Source of the DNA: Haliclystus octoradiatus
Taxonomy: Eukaryota; Cnidaria; Staurozoa; Stauromedusae; Haliclystidae
Direction: 5' to 3'
Assembly (NCBI GenBank): GCA_916610825.1
Contig: OU744452.1
Location: 3,073,543 to 3,137,542 of the forward strand
DNA: 64,000 nucleotides
The position numbers and the translations under genes are program-made. Numbering within the stretch: the stretch's first letter is position 1; the number at the start of each line of letters is the position of its first letter. Shown one piece after another: positions 11,001 to 19,967 of this stretch. The notes under the pieces are model-generated. The model worked only from the letters and a program-made list of their open reading frames with translations, made no database searches and was not told where the DNA came from.

Positions 11001-12208
11001 ACAATTTAAGAAAATTGGGGTCTGTTTTATGTGACGCATGCAATGTATTACTTACCCGCACTACAGCACATATAGAGTGGGCGTAACAATAATCATAAAC
11101 ATCATATCATTATCATCTTTATCAATTATTCAGAACCTGATAAGCCACAAGCATTTTTCACATGACTCTCTACAGCCCCATAATTTACTGATCTAAGCTC
11201 GACTAGCAAATCAATTACAATGTTTGTTACAAAACTGTTTTCTTTATCACAAGGTGGCTCAGTTATCTACTATTGGGGGGAATTCTTTTAAAGAAGAAGT
11301 TGCAAATATTCTAAAGAAGTAAGTATATACGAATGTAATCACCAAATTGTAAGAACATTAGCTAATACAATCGAGCTGGGTTTACACAATTTGCTGCTAT
11401 AATTATTCGAGGTGGGTTCATGTCACATGTCACCTTTTAATTGATTACCATTATTTTCTTCATAGATTTTTGCCTGACAAAGTAATGGCAGCAATGAATA
11501 TGGGAGGAAAAAGGGGGAATAAGGTTGGCGTTGGAGCCTCAAGAATTATGCAGGCAGTAGTGGGTAAGTAGGCTTATTTAATTAAAATATAAAAATATTA
11601 TTGTGTAGGCCTATTGTGTTTGTGTAAATCATGTATATATGTACAGTAGAATAAGGTCTAACAATTATTGTTTGCACATTTACTATACACGTATATTTTA
11701 ATAAGAAATCCTTTTATAAGAAACTAATCAATTGGCATTATCAGTGGGCCTTTAGAAATTTCAAGAAACTTAAGTACTGTATATAATTCTTCGAATTTAC
11801 ACATATTTTGTTGTAGAAGCCTAGACTGTACTATAGTACTATTAAACTTTTGTTGGATTTCAGTTCGAAAAGTTTATCAATGTTCAGAGCTGTGAATATA
11901 TAAGGCATGTAAAAGACATTTTGATCAAAAAGTTTTTCTCAGTTTCCTAATAAGTTCCTTGAAAATTGTAAGGTTTAGCATAGGCTTATTGATTCTCTTA
12001 TAAAACAAGAACTGAAATTTTGCTCAAATCGATATAATACATATTTTATTTCAAACCATGATTGTTAATTAATTCCTTAGAAACAGTTATCCAACACCAC
12101 AGTAAAGCGACGAGGGCCGATGTTGAAAAGTATATTGCTGACAGGTTAAAATACGCACCTGACCGTCGAGATGGAGGAAAAAGAAGACGGCAAGATTTTC
12201 CATTGTAA
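8028..12208 (+). CDS. Spliced gene with C-terminal DUF4806-like region, 5' end not seen
   Basis: Fourteen exons join in one open frame: 8028-8093, 8422-8499, 8775-8843, 8939-8986, 9082-9129, 9461-9529, 10031-10081, 10230-10244, 10353-10421, 10509-10595, 10719-10813, 11254-11318, 11466-11563, 12081-12208. The total is 986 bp (about 327 residues), ending TAA. All junctions are AG/GT and the phases agree. The first ten exons are phase 1 on both sides; later introns are phase 0, 2 and 1. The N-terminal part is a Ser/Thr/Asn/Gln-rich low-complexity linker built of exons starting Y-S-S-Q-L or similar. The last five exons give FQKRVMCLLLQIRKDL, then EEFDELENDIES, then VAQLSTIGGNSFKEEV, then a K/G-rich loop, then EKYIADRLKYAPDR and a KRRR tail. 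From memory that order resembles DUF4806 proteins of insects, cnidarians and other invertebrates, which have no known function. Least certain are exon 8422-8499 (donor GTTAGT) and the 15-bp exon 10230-10244. At least one upstream exon is missing. Confidence 0.75.
8844..9129 (+). repeat. Tandem duplication of a 143-bp intron-plus-exon unit inside the gene
   Basis: 8844-8986 and 8987-9129 are near-identical 143-bp units, each a 95-bp intron followed by a 48-bp exon. The two exons encode the same 16-residue segment with one residue changed (Thr to Ala). A third partial match continues into the next intron for about 33 bp. Because 48 is a multiple of three and both flanking introns are phase 1, the extra exon leaves the frame intact. 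Confidence 0.9.
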
Positions 12209-12440
12209 AACCTCGTAAACAACTGTAAACTTTTATTCTGTAAACTTTTGTCTTTTTATTAGCTTTCGTTATTGTTATTCTTTCGTAATTATTAATATAT
12301 ACGACACCACAAAAAGTTGTCAGACGTGTTCAATTTGCTTTGCTCTTCGCGCATTCATATTGTTTTCACGACAGGAAGACCTTTTAAGAGATGGCGGTAT
12401 TTTTGGACAGAAACCGTGACTTCTGAAACAATAGGCTCTT
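12209..12440. other. 3' flank of the DUF4806-like gene
   Basis: AT-rich sequence after the stop codon. No canonical AATAAA polyadenylation signal is seen within about 100 bp; variants such as ATTAATATAT lie near 12290. No gene is supported. Confidence 0.4.
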
Positions 12441-12604
12441 TAAGTTGGATTAAGATTGGATCAGCGTTGGTCCACGTTGGTCGAGGGTCGGATATCTACC
12501 CAATTCCAACGTCGGATAGGTCGGTCGGTCCCTTTTCATATACAACGTAGCTCTTTTGTTTATCCAACATTGGACCAACGTTGTATCCAACCTTAATCTA
12601 ACGT
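12441..12604. repeat. Imperfect inverted repeat rich in CCAACGTTGG-like words
   Basis: The left arm near 12441-12482 (GTTGGATTAAGATTGGAT and on) is matched in reverse complement by about 12557-12604 with roughly 75-80% identity. About 75 bp lie between the arms, holding more TCCAACGT/GTCGG words. It looks like a small foldback or MITE-type element, or a decayed local palindrome. No target duplication was found. Confidence 0.55.
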
Positions 12605-12713
12605 TGTTCCAACGTCGGTTTGCCTGCTGGGCTTATGTCAAATTGTAATGAAATGAAACGATTTTCAAATGAGGCTTTTATAACCCTGGATGATTGACAT
12701 GTTGTCAATCAAT

Positions 12714-12903
12714 CGTTGCACTTTTGGTAATCGGATTAATGGATTGTTGCGCTAAAACCGGATCGTTGCGCTAAACCGGATTGTTGCGCAATTATCGGAG
12801 TGGTTGACCGGATCGTTGCGCAAATACCGGAGTGGTTGACCGGATCGTTGCGCTAATACCGGAGTGGTTGACCGGATCGTTGCGCAAATCGTTGCACTTT
12901 TTA
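12714..12903. repeat. Short tandem array, about 32-bp unit with GGATCGTTGCGC core
   Basis: Six copies of a GGATCGTTGCGC-like core are seen. Three are full 32-bp units ending GGAGTGGTTGACC, and the first two are shortened to 18-19 bp. CGTTGCACTTTT occurs at both ends of the array (about 12714 and 12891). This is a simple minisatellite; no coding role is supported. Confidence 0.75.
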
Positions 12904-13441
12904 CCAGAGTTCTGGATCCTTTGATGTCATTGTCTGGCCCGAAACCCGTCAAATACATCTACTTGTTCATCAAATTAAAACATTCCAATTTTTATAATTC
13001 TTGTGATATTTTTGTTTTGTCAAGTTTGAAAAAGGGGCGTTTACTATTTAAACTTTGATACCGGTTGATAACAGATTACTTATTTCGCATTATGTTCTGC
13101 TAACTTAAGACGACTTGCTTGAAAGGTTGGTTAGATTCAAGTCAAAGTGAAATTTTTACTCCTTGTTTGTCAAAACATAAACTTCCCAGTTTTGTGCTCT
13201 GTTTGTATAAGTTTGTGCATTGTAGCTCCTGTTGTTCCAAATTTATTCGAAATTGGTAAAGAAACTGTTTATACAAGGTACGCATTTGACACTCAGCTCA
13301 TGGTAAGTAATTTAATTTAGATGAAACAAAAGCGAAAATACAACAAAAGCCGGCTGTGAAGGGTGACTCCTCACAAACTCCATCGGAGAGTTTAAATAAC
13401 ATACAAGTCAAATGGTAAACAACAAAAATATCTGTCAATAA
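12904..13441. other. Non-coding stretch leading into LINE 1
   Basis: No gene is recognised. The last 120 bp or so may be the truncated 5' part of the LINE that follows, but no ORF1-like protein or zinc knuckle is readable. A donor-like ATGGTAAGTAA lies near 13300, with no partner exon. Confidence 0.4.
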
Positions 13442-14718
13442 ATGACTAAAGTTAATGATGTAACACAAGGAATAATAAAAAATAAATTCAACGTAGTAAC
13501 CTTAAATGTAAGAGGTTTAAACTCAAAAATGAAAAGACAACAATTGGCAAATGATATGTGCAAATATGAACTGTCAATATTAGCCATACAAGAAACCAAG
13601 TTGAAAGAAGAAGGAATATTTGATATACAAACAAGTGACAATAAGAAAAGATATGAAGTATTTCACACTGGAAATCAAGAAAATCGACATTATGGTGTTG
13701 GTATTGTTGTAGAAAAGGGATTAAAAGTAGAATACAAAACAATATCCAGTAGAATATGTATAGCAACTGTTAATTTAAATAAAATAATAATGAATAAAAA
13801 ATGTGATAATAGAAACATAATTTTCATTTCCACATATGCACCCACCTTAATTACTAGTGAGAAAAATCCTAAAATAAAAGAAGATTATTATGAACAATTA
13901 GAAAGTGTAATAAAAAATGTAAACAGTAGAGATATTTGTATTATAGGGGGGATCAAAATGCAAAAAACTGGGCTAGGTACAGAAGAATTCCCGCAAGTAA
14001 TTGGAAGGTATGGAAAAGGGGTGATGAATTCAAATGGAAGAACACTCGCAGAAATACTCCTCAGAAATGACATGATGCTTTGCAATACCATGTTTCCACA
14101 CAAAATGGCTCATAGAACAACCTGGGAAGCGCCTATAAGAAAGAAGATCACAATGATAAAAACGGAAATTTAAGAAACAATCCATATCGAAATCAAATAG
14201 ACTACATCATAATGAAAGTTAAACATAATATATTTATTGAAGATTCAAGATCATATAGTGGAATAGAAACCTATACAGATCACAGGCTAGTAAAAACTAA
14301 GCTCAACATAAGATGGCGTAAAATGAAATATAAGACACCTCCAGAGAGACTAAATATCCAAGCATTAAAAGATGAAGAGAAACAATTCGATTACCATCAA
14401 AAAGTTGTACAACATCTGAACAATATCGAGGCTAGCAATGTACAAGAGAAATGGTTAAAAATTGTGACATCGTGTAAAGACGCTGCAAATGAAGTAGTGG
14501 GAACAACTAACAAAAATCAGAAAAGTCAGAATAAAGATATTAAAAAGCTATCAGATAAACAGAAAGAGTTAAGAAATAAAATAAATAAAACTAATAATAA
14601 AAAAGAAAAAATTAAACTCGCTAAAGAGAGAAACCTTATTATGAAAGAAATACATTTTAAGCTTCAAGAAGAAGAGATTTCACATATAATGGAGCTAGTA
14701 GAGCAAATAGAAAATTAA
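13442..14718 (+). pseudogene. LINE 1 endonuclease and linker
   Basis: The frame 13442-14173 begins with the endonuclease start (NVVTLNVRGLNSK) and LAIQETKL, the Asn and catalytic Glu motifs, then STYAPT. At 13946-13967 the expected G-D-x-N box is misread: the frame slips at a run of six G and returns at a run of six A, giving IIGGIKMQ in place of a GDxNAKTG-like motif. That suggests two compensating one-base indels in homopolymers. After stop 14171-14173 the sequence goes on in another frame (14212-14718) with YTDHRLVK, the terminal S/T-D-H box, then a lysine-rich coiled linker toward RT. Confidence 0.82.
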
Positions 14719-14735
14719 AACCAGACTCTAGAAGA

Positions 14736-16332
14736 ATGTTTCAAGTTATCAAGCATCTTCAAAACATAAATAGTAATAACCGAGTAATAGTAAGTGGAAA
14801 AAATGGTGTAACATCAGATAAAAATGATCAATTAAACATAATAACAAAATACTTCGAAGGAGTTTTTTGTAAAACTTCAGAAATATATATTATAACAATA
14901 CAACCAGAGAATATGAAAGAACCTTTCAATCCAAAAGAAGTTAAATCAGCTTCTTGTACCCTTGCCAAAACCAAGCAAGAAGCCAGGCACGGCAGCTCAC
15001 CTGAGACCTGTCATTTTACTTTCTGTACTGCGAAAACTCCTGGCCATTTGTATGTTACGAAGATGTCTAGGAAAGTTCAATAAAAGGATTCCCTTGACAC
15101 AAGCAGCACACCAACAAGGCAGAAGTACCACTGAACAAGTGTTCAGCTTTAAAATACTAGCAGAAAAAGCAATTACCTCAGAGAATTATCAAATTATATT
15201 ATTATTACTAGATATGTCAAAAGCATTCGATACAGTCAGAAGGTGCGATATGATCAATATATTGAAGGAAATTTTAGATAACGATGAGCTACATATGATG
15301 AAAATACTAATAGAGGATGTTACTTTAAAAGTTAAATTGAAGGAAACAATAGGAAAAAATATCAAAAGTAATATTGGCGTACCACAAGGTGACTGTCTCA
15401 GTCCCATCTTATTTGTAATCTATCTAGCTGATGCACTTAAAAAATGTAATCGCATCACTAATCCATCGCATGCTCATGATCACACATATATAATGGGAGA
15501 CCAACATAAAATTTTAATAGACCAAAAATATGCAGATGATATCAGTTACATAACAACTAATCAAGAAGACAACCAAAGAATTAGAAAAAGAATACCAGAC
15601 ATGTTGAAAGAGTATAATTTACAAGTCAATGATACCAAGACTGAAGAATATGTAATAAAACGAGGAACAGGTGAAAATGAAGACTGGAAAAACTGTAAAT
15701 ACTTAGGAAGCCTTTTAGATACAGATAAAGATATAAATAGACGGAAAATACTAGCGATTAATTCATACAATAAGTTAAAATATATATTTGAAAGTAGAAA
15801 AGTAGAAACTAAAACTAAAATGAGAATATTCAGAACGCATGTAGAAAGCATATTTTTTTATAACTGTGAGTTATGGACTTGTACACACAATCATTAAAAC
15901 ACTATCGATATATTTCAAAGAAAACTGTTACGAAGAACTTTGAACTTAACATGGGAAGACAAAACCACAAACACTACACTATATAAAATGTCTTATCAGT
16001 CACCTTGGAGCCTTGAAGTAAAAGCCAGACGACTCAGATGGTATGATCATTTATTACGCTTGCCAGAACGCACTCCTGCCAAACGAGCATTCGATGAAGC
16101 ACTACTGTTCTGATCAAAGCCACGACGGGCACCAAAAACGACATGGCTCAAAATAATTAATGATGATTTAAAAGCACTGAATGTTGAAATTTGCACAAAA
16201 AACATAACTGACAATCAAATAATAAAACGAAAACTTAACATTAAAGAACTAAAAGAACTAACAAAAGATAGAAAAACATGGCCGATTATTGTTGACCGCG
16301 CAGTGTCCTCGTCCTGGGACGGAAAAGAGTGA
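14736..16332 (+). pseudogene. LINE 1 reverse transcriptase and C-terminal domain
   Basis: Two overlapping frames (14736-15083, then 14962 onward) encode the RT. Motifs run RPVILLSVLRKLLAI, AHQQGRSTTEQ, LLLLDMSKAFDTV (first catalytic Asp), GVPQGDCLSPILF, and KYADDISYI (catalytic DD at about 15535-15540). Then come the thumb and CKYLGSLLDT. Where the frames change, near 14955, the block usually found between the linker and RPVI is missing, so about 50 codons appear deleted. Past the TAA at 15895-15897 the same frame stays open, with LRRTLNLTWEDK and ARRLRWYDHLLRLP, to a TGA near 16111, then on to the final TGA at 16330-16332. So at least two in-frame stops and one deletion break it. Confidence 0.85.
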
Positions 16333-16346
16333 AAGAGAGAGAGAGA

Positions 16347-17501
16347 ATGTAGAAGTTTATGGCGAATCTGAATATTGAATGTTTTAAAACGATCCGATGA
16401 TAATAATTATAGCAATATAAGCGTAAAACGTTCTTTATGTAACTATGATCACAGACACAATTATAATCATATAACTGTTTCTAATGTACTTCCGCGTGAC
16501 AATCAAAATGTTCTTGTGTAGAATTTATGGCGATTCCAAATATCATAGTTTGAATATAATCGGATAACGATAACTAGCAATATAAGAAATTTAAAATTTC
16601 TGGAGTAGGTATGACGTCACAAATAAAATGTTGTAATGTAGAAGTTTACACGAATCTGAATATTCAATATTTTAAAACAATCCGATGATAATAACTATAG
16701 CAATATAAGCGTAAAACTTATTTTATGTAACTATGATCACAAACACAATTATAATCATATAACTGTTTCGAATGTACTTATCGCGTCACAATCAAAATGT
16801 TCTTGTGTAGAATTTTATGGCGATTCCTAATATCATAGTTTGAATATAATCGGATATCAATAACTAGCAATATATTCAATTTACCCTTTCTGAACTAGGC
16901 ATGACGTCACAAATAAAATGTTGTAATGTAGAAGTTTATGGCGAATCTGAATAGTCAAGTTTGAAAATGATCCGATGATAATAACTAGCAATATAGGCGT
17001 AAAACTTTCTTAAAAGTAGCTATGACGTCACAAACACAATTATAATCATTTAACTGATTCAAATGTACTTATGGCGTCACAATCACAATGTTCTTGTGTA
17101 GAACTATATGGCGATTCCAGATATCATAGTTTGAATATAATCGTAAAACGATAACTAACAATATAAGCAATTTACCATGTTTGAACTAGGTATGACGTCA
17201 CAAATTAAATGTTATAATGTAGAAGTTTGTGGCGAATCTGAATAGTCAAGTTTGAAAACGATCCGATGATAATGACTAGCAATATAGGCGTAAAACTTTC
17301 TTAAAAGTAGCTACGTCGTCACAAACACAATTATAATCATTCAACTGATTCAAATGTACTTTTGACGTCACAATCACAATGTTCTTGTGTAGAATTTTAT
17401 TGCAATTCTTATTATCATAGTTTGGTTATAATGGAATAACGATAACTAGCAATATAAGCAATTTACCATTTCTGAAGTACGTATGACGTCACAATTGATT
17501 C
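16347..17501. repeat. CRE-bearing satellite, segment 1 (about 290-bp monomers)
   Basis: About four monomers. The landmark GTAGAAGTTTATGGCGAATC recurs near 16353, 16638, 16928 and 17218, a spacing of 285-290 bp. Each monomer holds up to three TGACGTCA-type boxes (for example near 17022, 17070 and 17193; the second reads TGGCGTCA). The segment abuts the GA tail of LINE 1 on the left and breaks off after TCACAATTGA at 17501, where the LINE 2 block begins. Confidence 0.93.
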
Positions 17502-17618
17502 ATTGGTTTTATTGTTCGCTGGCTGGTTGTACATTTTATTTGTCAAAGTTAATTTCATTTGTCACTCTTTAAAGTTGTCCGTTAAACATTGTACATTCAA
17601 ATTATTTATTTATCAGAA
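17502..17618 (+). repeat. 169-bp tandem repeat, partial left copy
   Basis: Sequence from TTCATTGGTTTTATTG through TACATTCAAATTATTTATT matches, in the same orientation, the array at 19380-19905. The Penelope pair separates it from that array, so the array was split by the insertion. Confidence 0.85.
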
Positions 17619-17670
17619 TCTTCTTGGTGATAATTTTGGTACAAAATAACAACACAACTAAATTTCCGCA

Positions 17671-17706
17671 TCGTTTCGACTGATTGACTTCAGCCATTAT
17701 CAAGTG
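17671..17706 (-). ncRNA. Hammerhead-like motif in Penelope 3' region, minus copy (degenerate)
   Basis: On the minus strand the order is CTTGATAATGGCTGA, a short AGTCAA loop, then TCAGTCGAAAC. The ending CGAAAC and the six-pair stem (GGCTGA with TCAGTC, one G-U) match the layout of hammerhead ribozymes known from Penelope-like elements. The CUGAUGA box reads TTGATAA here, so it is probably not active. See the plus copy at 19303-19338. Confidence 0.4.
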
Positions 17707-17864
17707 AATTTTTTTTATTATTAATGTAAGATATATTTATACATAAAAATGTTTGCCCCTTGAGGGTAAAGTTACATCATGAAAAATATTTACAATTATA
17801 TGAGATCTATATCAGTGACAACAGTAACTATGGTAATTAGCCTATAGATATGAAATGCATGCAG

Positions 17865-18698
17865 TTATTTGAAAACTTTGGCCCGGATGGAATCGCCCTG
17901 AACGTTTAATGTTGGTTTCAGTTTTTGAATTGCCAGCATTTCATTCACGAGACAATCGAATTTATTTTTGCACTTTTTTATTATTCTAAAATGTTTTTCA
18001 AATTGATCAGTAGATATTCCGTGCTCTTGACGGACGTGTGTACCAAGGTTACTTTTGTTATGTTCATCTATGCGTTCATATAAGTGCCGGCATGTATAGC
18101 CAACATAGTCTGCCTCGCACAGACCACATTTAAAATGATATATGACGCATTGCTGGGTTAACAAATCTGGCTTCTCCTCACGGGTACGCTAGTCATCGTT
18201 GAGCTTCTTACTTTTAAAAATAGCATTAAACTTTACACTTATTTTACAATTTAAACGGTAAAGTTCTTTTCTTGTTTCATCACATGATTGTTGGTCTTTA
18301 AAAGGTAAAACTATACTAACATATTTTAAATTATCGTCTGGTAAAACTGGAAAATTAAAATCATTACTTAGCATTTTATTTAAAACAGAATTAAAAACAC
18401 GGGGTTGATACTTAAGTTTACTAAAAATGTTATAAAGTACTTTACATTCAATATTAAAATCAGCTTCAGAGGAACAAAGACGATGCACTCTGTGAAGCAT
18501 TGTCTTCAAAATACCGGTTTTATACCTTTGGTCTACATGACTCTGATAATGTAAAAGAAGTCCTTTGTTTGTTGTTTTTCGATGTACACTTGTTGATATT
18601 TCTGTGCCGGTATTGGTCATTTTGATTCCAAGAAAAGGTAGATTTTTGTTTTCCTCTAACTCAATCGTGAAGTTTATTGACGAGTGTGCTGCATTCAA
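17865..18698 (-). pseudogene. Penelope RT C-terminal part and GIY-YIG endonuclease, minus copy
   Basis: Reading leftward from 18698, a frame of about 277 codons has one internal TAG near 18189-18191, where the plus-strand sister copy has TTG (Leu). The N-terminal part (NFTIELEENKNLPFLGIKM, then STSVHRKTTNKG) is the post-catalytic RT region of Penelope-like elements; the catalytic YxDD is missing, so the copy is 5'-truncated. The C-terminal part is a GIY-YIG domain with CVIYHFKCGLCEADYVGYT and LYERIDEHN, including a Cys pair before the YVGYT strand typical of this group. It would nick target DNA for target-primed reverse transcription. Confidence 0.85.
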
Positions 18699-19146
18699 AG
18701 TTTTACCTTTTAAAGACCAACAATCATGTGATGAAACAAGAAAAGAACTTTACCGTTTGAATTGTAAAATAAGTGTAAAGTTTAATGCTATTTTTAAAAG
18801 TAAGAAGCTCAACGATGACTTGCGTACCCGTGAGGAGAAGCCAGATTTGTTAACCCAGCAATGCGTCATATATCATTTTAAATGTGGTCTGTGCGAAGCA
18901 GACTATGTTGGCTATACATGCCGGCACTTATATGAACGCATAGATGAACATAACAAAAGTAACCTTGGTACACATGTCCGTCAAGAGCACGGAATATCTG
19001 CTGATCAATTTGAAAAACATTTTAGAATAATAAAAAAGTGCAAAAATAAATTCGATTATCTCGTGAATGAAATGCTGGCAATTCAAGAACTGAAACCAAC
19101 ATTAAACGTTCAGGGCGATTCCATCCGGGCCAAAGTTTTCAAATAA
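18699..19146 (+). pseudogene. Penelope GIY-YIG endonuclease, plus copy
   Basis: Starts abruptly at the inversion junction with VLPFKDQQSCDETRKELYR and stays open through the GIY-YIG domain (CVIYHFKCGLCEADYVGYT, then LYERIDEHNKSN) to TAA at 19144-19146. It has the intact Leu codon where the minus copy has TAG, and differs by only a few residues otherwise (STDQ/SADQ, FDCL/FDYL, IQKL/IQEL). An apparent upstream start at 18565 belongs to antisense sequence of the other copy and is not used. RT is absent, so this is a fragment. Confidence 0.82.
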
Positions 19147-19302
19147 CTGCATGCATTTCATATCTATAGGCTAGTTACCATAGTTACTGTTGTCACTGAT
19201 ATGGATCTCATATAATTGTAAATATTTTTCATGATGTAACTTTACCCTCAAGGGGCAAACATTATTATGTATATATATCTTAAATTAATAATAAAAAACA
19301 TT

Positions 19303-19338
19303 CACTTGAGAATGGCTGAAGTCAATCAGTCGAAACGT
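19303..19338 (+). ncRNA. Hammerhead-like motif in Penelope 3' region, plus copy (degenerate)
   Basis: Same motif as 17671-17706 on the opposite strand: CTTGAGAATGGCTGA, loop AGTCAA, TCAGTCGAAACG. Here the first box reads TTGAGAA. The stem and GAAAC are kept in both copies while the first box differs. Confidence 0.4.
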
Positions 19339-19379
19339 TGTGCAAATTTAGTTGTGTTGTTATTTTGTACCAAAATTAT

Positions 19380-19905
19380 TTATTGTTCTCTGATTGGTTT
19401 TATTGTATTTGTCTCATTGTGGTGTTTGGTTTAATATTTTATTCATTGGTTTTATTTTTTGCTGGCTGGTTGTACATTTTATTTGTCAAAGTTAATTTCA
19501 TTTGTTACTCTTTAAAGTTGTCCGTTAAACATTGTACATTCAAATTATTTATTGTTCTCTGATTGGTTTTATTGTATTTGTCTCATTGTGGTGTTTGGTT
19601 TAATATTTTATTCATTGGTTTTATTGTTCGCTAGCTGGTTGTACATTTTATTTGTCAAGGTTAATTTCATTTGTTACTCTTTAATGTTGTCCGTTAAACA
19701 TTGTACATTCAAATTATTTATTGTTCTCTCATTGGTTTTATTGTATTTGTCTCATTGTAGTGTTTGGTTTAATATTTTATTCATTGGTTTTATTGTTCGC
19801 TGGCTGGTTGTACATTTTATTTGTCAAAGTTAATTTCATTTGTTACTCTTTAAAGTTGTCCTTTAAACATTGTACATTCAAATTATGTATTGTTCGCTGG
19901 CTGGT
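19380..19905 (+). repeat. 169-bp tandem repeats, about three copies
   Basis: TATTGTTCTCTGATTGG recurs at 19381, 19550 and 19719, exactly 169 bp apart. Each unit carries GGCTGGTTGTACATTTTATT or a close variant. The units are nearly identical, so the array is young. They lie just upstream of the LINE 2 start codon at 19968 and may be its promoter repeats. Several 66-93-codon frames here are repeats of each other and not genes. Confidence 0.9.
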
Positions 19906-19967
19906 TTTCGTCGATACTTGACCTTTTGACCCTTCCCTTGTGGTTTTTAGATTTTGTTTGATTTATC

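Larger units (their letters stand above)
13442..16345 (+). mobile_element. LINE 1: APE-type non-LTR retrotransposon, 5'-truncated and broken
   Basis: An apurinic-type endonuclease is followed by reverse transcriptase and a long C-terminal region, all on the + strand but in several frames. The 3' end is a short GA-repeat tail (about 16333-16345) that abuts the 290-bp satellite directly, with no polyA. Frame breaks and an internal deletion near 14955 show it is dead. ORF1 is not seen. I cannot assign the clade safely; the RT has YADD and the C-terminal motif CKYLGSLLDT, which several APE-type clades share. Confidence 0.85.
17630..19379. mobile_element. Penelope-like element pair, head to head (681-bp inverted repeat)
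   Basis: Two 5'-truncated copies of the same Penelope-like element lie back to back. Arms 17630-18310 (minus) and 18699-19379 (plus) are near-identical inverted repeats. The 388 bp between them belong only to the minus copy. Each arm carries the end of the reverse-transcriptase protein, a GIY-YIG endonuclease domain and a 3' untranslated region with a hammerhead-like motif. The pair lies inside the 169-bp tandem array. Inverted and partly tandem copies are typical of Penelope-like elements. Confidence 0.85.

Noticed and set aside
12317..12550. 77-codon open frame
   Set aside because: Runs through the foldback repeat, has no family likeness and no supporting signals.
18565..18698. N-terminal extension of the plus-strand Penelope frame
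   Set aside because: This part is antisense of the minus copy; the sense sequence begins at the inversion junction near 18699.
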